From NCBI RefSeq assembly GCF_014876185.1, contig NZ_JADALJ010000001.1:1550001-1614000 (forward strand): a DNA stretch of 64,000 nucleotides, in the 5' to 3' direction. Below the pieces are notes generated by a model that saw only the letters and a program-made list of their open reading frames with translations, did no database searches and had not been told where the DNA came from. Position 1 is the first letter of the stretch; the number at the start of each line of letters is the position of its first letter. Made by a program: the position numbers and the translations under genes. The DNA comes from Rufibacter sp. LB8 (lineage in GTDB: Bacteria; Bacteroidota; Bacteroidia; Cytophagales; Hymenobacteraceae). Below, piece after piece: positions 60,712-64,000 of the stretch.

Positions 60712-61071
60712 TCACGCATTTCGTCCCCCTTTGAAGGGGGTTGGGGGATGATGGCTAGTGCTGATTTCATTACACTTGGCCAGTTCACAGAGAAGCCAAC
60801 TTATTTGAGTAAAGGTACGGCTTACCTTTCGGTCTGTCAGGGGACCGACCAAGGGAGTGAAATGCTTTTTTTGTTTCTCTGCCGCAAGTTTAGCGAAGCG
60901 TAACTTGTGGTTTTGCAAGTTGTAAGTTTATAAACTTACGTGAGTTGATAAACTCACCAAGTGGGTAGCCACAAGTTACGCTGCCGTTAAACTTGCGGCA
61001 GATCTGTACTTGTGTAACTAAGCAATCTTTATCATCCCCCTACCCCCTTCAAAGGGGGACGGAATGCGTGA
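60712..61071. mobile_element. Nested foldback (MITE-like) element without transposase
   Basis: Outer arms 60712-60752 and 61031-61071 are 41-nt inverted copies with two or three mismatches (TCACGCATTTCGTCCCCCTT ... GGGGGATGAT), each itself containing CCCCCTTTGAAGGGGG. Inner arms 60881-60910 and 60969-60999 (GCCGCAAGTTTAGCGAAGCG ...) are inverted again. The centre holds perfect palindrome GTAAGTTTATAAACTTAC (60922-60939) and hairpin TGAGTTGATAAACTCA. A solo inner arm occurs at 26089. No coding capacity. Confidence 0.75.
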
Positions 61072-61110
61072 ATCAACGTTGAAATTAGAAAATTTCAGCA
61101 AAACCAAGAC

Positions 61111-61167
61111 AAACAAAAAAGAGCGTTTTCAGGCTCATTTCTGAAAATGAGGCCGAAAACGCTCTTT
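61111..61167 (-). terminator. Repeat A copy acting as phoH terminator
   Basis: Stem AAAGAGCGTTTTCAGGCTCA against TGAGGCCGAAAACGCTCTTT (61118-61167, a few inner mismatches), followed on the minus strand by TTTTTTGTTT. It ends 36 nt after the phoH stop. Confidence 0.8.
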
Positions 61168-61203
61168 GTGAAATTTCCCTTAAACAGGGAAATAAAAACT
61201 CAG

Positions 61204-62247
61204 TTAATCATCATAGCGCCGGAAGTTCTGGCGGCGGCGCGGGGCGTCCTGGTTGTCGGTGTCGCCGGACTTTTCGCGCTCTTCACGGTCTTTCTGGCGT
61301 TTCTCGTCAAATTTGGTGTAGGCTTCCACAATGTTTTTCACCAGGCGGTGACGCACCACGTCTTCAGACGCCATTTCTACGAAACCGATACCTTTGATGT
61401 CTTTGAGCACGGTCATCGCCTCAATCAGGCCGGAGCGTTGGTTGCGCGGCAAGTCAATCTGGGTGCGGTCGCCGTTGATCATCACTTTAGACGTAGGGCC
61501 CATACGGGTCATGAACATCTTGATTTGCATGGGCGTAGTGTTTTGGGCTTCGTCTAGCAAAACAAACGCGTTGTTCAAGGTACGGCCGCGCATGTAGGCC
61601 AAAGGGGCTATTTCTATGATTTTGTTTTCATAGTAATACTTCAGCTTTTCTACCGGAATCATTTCTTCCAGGGCGTCATAGATGGGCCGTAGATACGGGT
61701 CAATCTTGTCTTTCATGTCGCCGGGCAAGAAACCCAGGCTTTCACCGGCTTCCACCACGGGGCGCGAAATGATGATTTTCTTGACTTCTTTGTTTTTGAG
61801 TGCGCGCACGGCCATGGCCACCGAGATAAACGTTTTACCGGTACCGGCGGGGCCCATGGCAAAGATTAAATCGTTCTTGGCGATGGCTTCTACCAAACGG
61901 TGCTGGCTGGGGTTTTTGGCCTTGATCACGCCGCCCTTGCTGCCGTACACAATCACATCTGGGCTGGTGATGACCACATCGTCCTCAAAGTCATTGTCGG
62001 CGGCCAGGAATTTATGCACGCTCTTATCTGTGATTTTGCCGTACTGGTGGTAATGCTCAATCAAAGAAGACAGGATTTCGTGGATTTTGGTGATCTCGGG
62101 GGTTTGGCCCTGGATTTTGATCTCGTTGCCGCGCGAGATGATTTTGCTGCTGGGGAACGCGGCGGCCAATTGTTTGATGTTCTGATTTTCGAGGCCCAGG
62201 AAATCTATAAGTGAGATATTCTCCAGGGTAATAGTTTTTTCTACCAA
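61204..62247 (-). CDS. PhoH-family ATPase
   Basis: 347 aa. Walker A MGPAGTGKTFISVAMAV, then IIISRPVVEAGESLGFLPG, Walker B VLLDEAQNTTPMQIKMFMTR and GDRTQIDLP: PhoH/YbeZ type, linked in other bacteria to RNA metabolism (YbeY/YbeZ). An N-terminal KH-like segment precedes the ATPase and the tail is basic and disordered (RRRQNFRRYDD). The start must be TTG at 62247: an in-frame stop lies three codons upstream, and no earlier in-frame ATG than the Walker A Met exists. Confidence 0.93.
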   Translation of the reverse strand: MVEKTITLENISLIDFLGLENQNIKQLAAAFPSSKIISRGNEIKIQGQTPEITKIHEILSSLIEHYHQYGKITDKSVHKFLAADNDFEDDVVITSPDVIVYGSKGGVIKAKNPSQHRLVEAIAKNDLIFAMGPAGTGKTFISVAMAVRALKNKEVKKIIISRPVVEAGESLGFLPGDMKDKIDPYLRPIYDALEEMIPVEKLKYYYENKIIEIAPLAYMRGRTLNNAFVLLDEAQNTTPMQIKMFMTRMGPTSKVMINGDRTQIDLPRNQRSGLIEAMTVLKDIKGIGFVEMASEDVVRHRLVKNIVEAYTKFDEKRQKDREEREKSGDTDNQDAPRRRQNFRRYDD

Positions 62248-62300
62248 AGGCTATATCAGGTTTAAAAGTAGGTTTATGCGTGCTTCTACTGAAAATGTAG

Positions 62301-62324
62301 TAGTTTTGTTTTAAGACAAATATA
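62301..62324. promoter_or_regulatory. Divergent -7 elements, phoH / SAM hydrolase
   Basis: TAGTTTTG on plus (62301-62308, for the gene at 62358) and TATATTTG on minus (62324-62317, for phoH). Neither has a clear TTG at the usual spacing. Confidence 0.35.
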
Positions 62325-62357
62325 GGAATATTTAAGTTCTTCTCACCGACCGCCACC

Positions 62358-63137
62358 ATGGGTTTTCTCACGTTTTTATCAGACTTCGGCACTACTGACC
62401 ACTACGTAGCCGCCGTAAAAGCTAAAATACTGACGCTCAACCCAGAGCAAGTGATTGTAGACATTTCGCACCACGTGGAGCCCTTCAATATTGCCCACGC
62501 GCTGCACGTGATCAACTCCGTGTACCAAGACTTCCCGGAGGGCACGGTGCACCTCCTGGCGGTGGACACGCACGGCACCAAGAACGGCCGCTACCAGGCC
62601 GCGCTCTACAAAGGCCATTATTTTGTCTGCGCCGACAACGGTTTGCTTTCCTTGATCACCGAGAACGACCCGCGCCAGTTGGTGGATTTGCCGGCCCAAC
62701 CAGATTCCTCGTCGCCCTGCCGTGATATTATGGCCCCCGCAGCGGTGGGCCTGGCCAACGGCGCCAACATGGCCGAGGTAGGCGAACTGGCCGAAGACAT
62801 GGTGCAGCGCATTAACCGCCAGCTTCGGCTTAACGACCACTCCATTATTGGCCATGTGGTACACGTAGACCACTACGGCAACCTGATCACCGACATAAGC
62901 CAGGACAGCGTAGACGCCATTGGCCACGGCCGCCCCTACACCATCCAGTTCAACCGCGAAGTTATTGACCGCGTGAGCCGCCGCTACAACCAACCTGGCG
63001 AAGGCGATTGCGTGGCGCTGTTCAACCGCCAGGGTTTCCTGACCATTGGCATCAACAAAGGCCACGCCTCTGAACTGCTGGGCATGTACTTTGACTCCCG
63101 CGTAGAAGTCCATTTCACCCCAGACCCCGCTGAATAA
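62358..63137 (+). CDS. SAM hydroxide adenosyltransferase (DUF62 / chlorinase-like)
   Basis: 259 aa. MGFLTFLSDFGTTDHYVAAVK, DISHHVEPFNI, FVCADNGLLS, and HVVHVDHYGNLITDI are the DUF62 signatures (D in SDFG, H in the DHYGN segment). Most bacterial members hydrolyse SAM to adenosine and methionine using an activated water; a halogenase role is unlikely, since the specific halide loop cannot be recognised. Repeat D begins directly at the stop codon. Confidence 0.9.
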   Translation: MGFLTFLSDFGTTDHYVAAVKAKILTLNPEQVIVDISHHVEPFNIAHALHVINSVYQDFPEGTVHLLAVDTHGTKNGRYQAALYKGHYFVCADNGLLSLITENDPRQLVDLPAQPDSSSPCRDIMAPAAVGLANGANMAEVGELAEDMVQRINRQLRLNDHSIIGHVVHVDHYGNLITDISQDSVDAIGHGRPYTIQFNREVIDRVSRRYNQPGEGDCVALFNRQGFLTIGINKGHASELLGMYFDSRVEVHFTPDPAE

Positions 63138-63170
63138 TTAATAATTGAGAATTAGGAATTAAGAATTAAT
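63138..63170. repeat. Repeat D piece after SAM hydrolase gene
   Basis: TTAATAATTGAGAATTAGGA then ATTAAGAATTAAT, starting at the base after the stop codon; same words as at 24351 and, inverted, at 63601. Confidence 0.7.
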
Positions 63171-63218
63171 TCGAAGACTGGTCCCAACGCCAATTAGACT
63201 GAAGCCATTAATGCCCAA

Positions 63219-63240
63219 TCCCTTCTCCCGCTGGGAGAAG
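63219..63240. repeat. CCTTCTCCC hairpin repeat
   Basis: CCCTTCTCCCGCTGGGAGAAGG, written here as arms CCTTCTCCC and GGGAGAAGG around GCT, continuing as TTAGGTTGAGGGCGAG. Similar sequences are widespread dispersed repeats in bacteria. Confidence 0.5.
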
Positions 63241-63327
63241 GTTAGGTTGAGGGCGAGTTTCTAAGCGTTTTGTTTTGATATACGCTTCTTATGCGTTTCT
63301 TAAACCTATGGTGAGAAATACCAACCC

Positions 63328-63457
63328 GTAGGGACAGGGCTCGACCTGTCCGCTGCGGTTGAGGTTGTCCTTTCGCTTTTTTGCCAACAAATTAGGATGA
63401 TTCTCGGGAATGCTTTATAAGGAATGCGTGGTGGACAGGTCAAGCCCTGTCCCTACG
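63328..63457. repeat. Bipartite inverted repeat B
   Basis: Left arm GTAGGGACAGGGCTCGACCT then GTCCGC; right arm GGACAGGTCAAGCCCTGTCC then CTACG. Arms inverted, 130 bp overall, with GGAATGCGTGG before the right arm: same plan as 46137-46267. Confidence 0.8.
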
Positions 63458-63537
63458 AGGCTAAACTTTCCTAAACTTTACCTTTAGTTAATTTTTAGAA
63501 TCCTTCGGTTCCCAAAGGGAGAGGGAATTTCACCTTC

Positions 63538-63575
63538 CGTTTTTGGCTTCATTTCCCGAAATGGAGCCAAAAACG
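63538..63575. repeat. Repeat A copy
   Basis: Nearly perfect palindrome of the second arm type: CGTTTTTGGCTTCATTT, loop CCCG, AAATGGAGCCAAAAACG. It shows that the TGGCTTC type also exists in symmetric form. Confidence 0.88.
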
Positions 63576-63600
63576 CATTCTCTTCTTACCTTCGCCCTAC

Positions 63601-63635
63601 CAATTCTTAATTCCTAATTCTTAATTTCTAATTAA
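63601..63635. repeat. Repeat D piece before monooxygenase-like gene
   Basis: CAATTCTTAATTCCTAATTC then TTAATTTCTAATTAA, inverted relative to 63138-63170, ending one base before the ATG at 63637. Confidence 0.7.
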
Positions 63636-63636
63636 A

Positions 63637-63927
63637 ATGTTGATACGGCTAGTGCGCATGACCTTTACCGAAGAAAACGTGCCGGCGTTCCTGGAGATTT
63701 TTAAGGCGTCTAGAGACAAGATTGCGGCGTTCCCGGGTTGCAGAAGCGTGGAATTGCTGCAGGATTACCATTTGCCCCACGTGTACAGCACCTACAGCCA
63801 CTGGGACTCTGACGAAGCCTTGAACCATTACCGGAAATCTGAGTTTTTCGGGAGCGTCTGGAAACCCACCAAGGCCTTGTTTTCTGAGCCCGCGCAGGCA
63901 TTTTCCTTCAAGCTTGCTATGGTCTAA
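63637..63927 (+). CDS. Antibiotic biosynthesis monooxygenase (ABM) domain protein
   Basis: 96 aa, dimeric ferredoxin-like fold. LIRLVRMTFTEENVPAFLEIF, IAAFPGCRSVELLQDY and YSTYSHWDSDEALNHYRKS match the ABM/YgiN family (quinol monooxygenase or heme-degrading types). Heme-ligand residues cannot be assigned, so function is open. The ATG directly follows an AT-rich repeat D. Nothing further is seen in the last 73 bases of the window. Confidence 0.8.
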   Translation: MLIRLVRMTFTEENVPAFLEIFKASRDKIAAFPGCRSVELLQDYHLPHVYSTYSHWDSDEALNHYRKSEFFGSVWKPTKALFSEPAQAFSFKLAMV

Positions 63928-64000
63928 TTTCCTTGTACTGTATCTTTCCAGTTGCAAGGCCGTGTATGTGCTTTACACACTCTGCATAACCAACGGTTAG

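Larger units (their letters stand above)
60547..61203. other. Repeat-filled gene-free stretch
   Basis: 657 bp holding a repeat A (60664-60700), a large nested foldback element (60712-61071) and the phoH terminator made from repeat A (61111-61167). Open frames here cross these repeats and show no family resemblance. Confidence 0.7.
63138..63636. other. Repeat-filled gene-free stretch
   Basis: 499 bp bounded on both sides by inverted AT-rich repeat D pieces (63138-63170 and 63601-63635). In between lie a CCCTTCTCCC hairpin (63219-63240), bipartite repeat B (63328-63457) and repeat A (63538-63575). No gene. Confidence 0.7.

Noticed and set aside
60064-60903. 279-codon open frame on the plus strand
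   Set aside because: It runs antisense through the GNAT gene and then through repeat A and the foldback element; low-complexity content, no domain.
62358-63137. Halogenase call for the DUF62 protein
   Set aside because: Most bacterial members are SAM hydrolases and I cannot recognise the halide-specific loop.
2164-63575. CRISPR array from recurring palindromes
   Set aside because: Repeats are kilobases apart, palindromic and without regular spacers; no cas genes.
63928-64000. RNA gene or further coding region at the right edge
   Set aside because: No tRNA-like arms or open frame with family resemblance in the last 73 bases.

Overview
The window looks like a chromosomal segment of an aerobic, pigmented member of the Bacteroidota, probably family Hymenobacteraceae (Rufibacter/Nibribacter/Pontibacter type). 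Reasons: two type IX secretion (T9SS) cargo proteins (type A tail on a subtilase, type B gliding-associated tail on a 909-aa protein), TAnnTTTG-type -7 promoter elements, a fused CrtYcd-type lycopene cyclase in a carotenoid operon, and a b-type succinate dehydrogenase. The genus is inference. No rRNA, tRNA, CRISPR array, prophage or transposase gene was found.

Layout. 1-25.9 kb holds housekeeping and envelope genes: a histidine kinase with its response regulator cut by the window edge, PaaN, a secreted subtilase, aconitase, a TlpA-like lipoprotein, SRPBCC and FkbM proteins, a polyprenyl diphosphate synthase, an alpha/beta hydrolase with folK, a CapD/FlaA1-type sugar dehydratase, fabD, a large T9SS protein, sdhCAB and an FMN reductase. 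26.2-41.7 kb is a complete division and cell-wall (dcw) cluster read leftwards: mraZ-rsmH-ftsL-ftsI-murE-mraY-murD-ftsW-murG-murC-ftsQ-ftsA-ftsZ. In front of mraZ are a good promoter, three 10-bp-phased MraZ half-sites and a dense group of five DnaA-box-like 9-mers. 42.0-46.0 kb is a metal-handling module: a Cys-rich exported protein, a TonB receptor broken by one in-frame stop, an exported acetolactate-decarboxylase-like protein and an exported HMA protein. A TetR/UbiB-kinase pair follows. 48.5-56.1 kb is a carotenoid cluster: crtZ, a CarH/LitR-like MerR regulator, an ECF sigma factor, crtI, crtB, an unknown gene, crtYcd, ispH and crtW. The right end carries a HepT/MntA toxin-antitoxin pair, enoyl-CoA hydratase, ComEC, a GNAT enzyme, PhoH, a SAM hydrolase and a small monooxygenase-fold protein.

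The most unusual property is a family of about 38-48-nt palindromes, called repeat A here. The arms are CGTTTTCGGGCTCATTT and AAATGAGCCCGAAAACG around a 4-nt loop. Twenty copies lie in intergenic space, with several more degenerate ones. Some double as intrinsic terminators, and one terminator (ftsZ) is built from two copies inside-out. The same sequence also occurs inside coding regions. It is unmistakable in murD and murC, where it is read in one frame as -SF.EM..KT-. It is weaker in a second murD site, mraY, murE, folK, comEC and two signal-peptide regions. The reading frame stays intact, and as far as I can judge from memory of the families the protein length hardly changes, which suggests overwriting (conversion-like) rather than simple insertion. 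Further repeats (a 130-bp bipartite element, a nested foldback element of about 360 bp, and AT-rich AATTAGGAATTAAGAATT pieces) fill the other gene-free stretches.

All functional calls rest on reading motifs by eye. No database search was possible.
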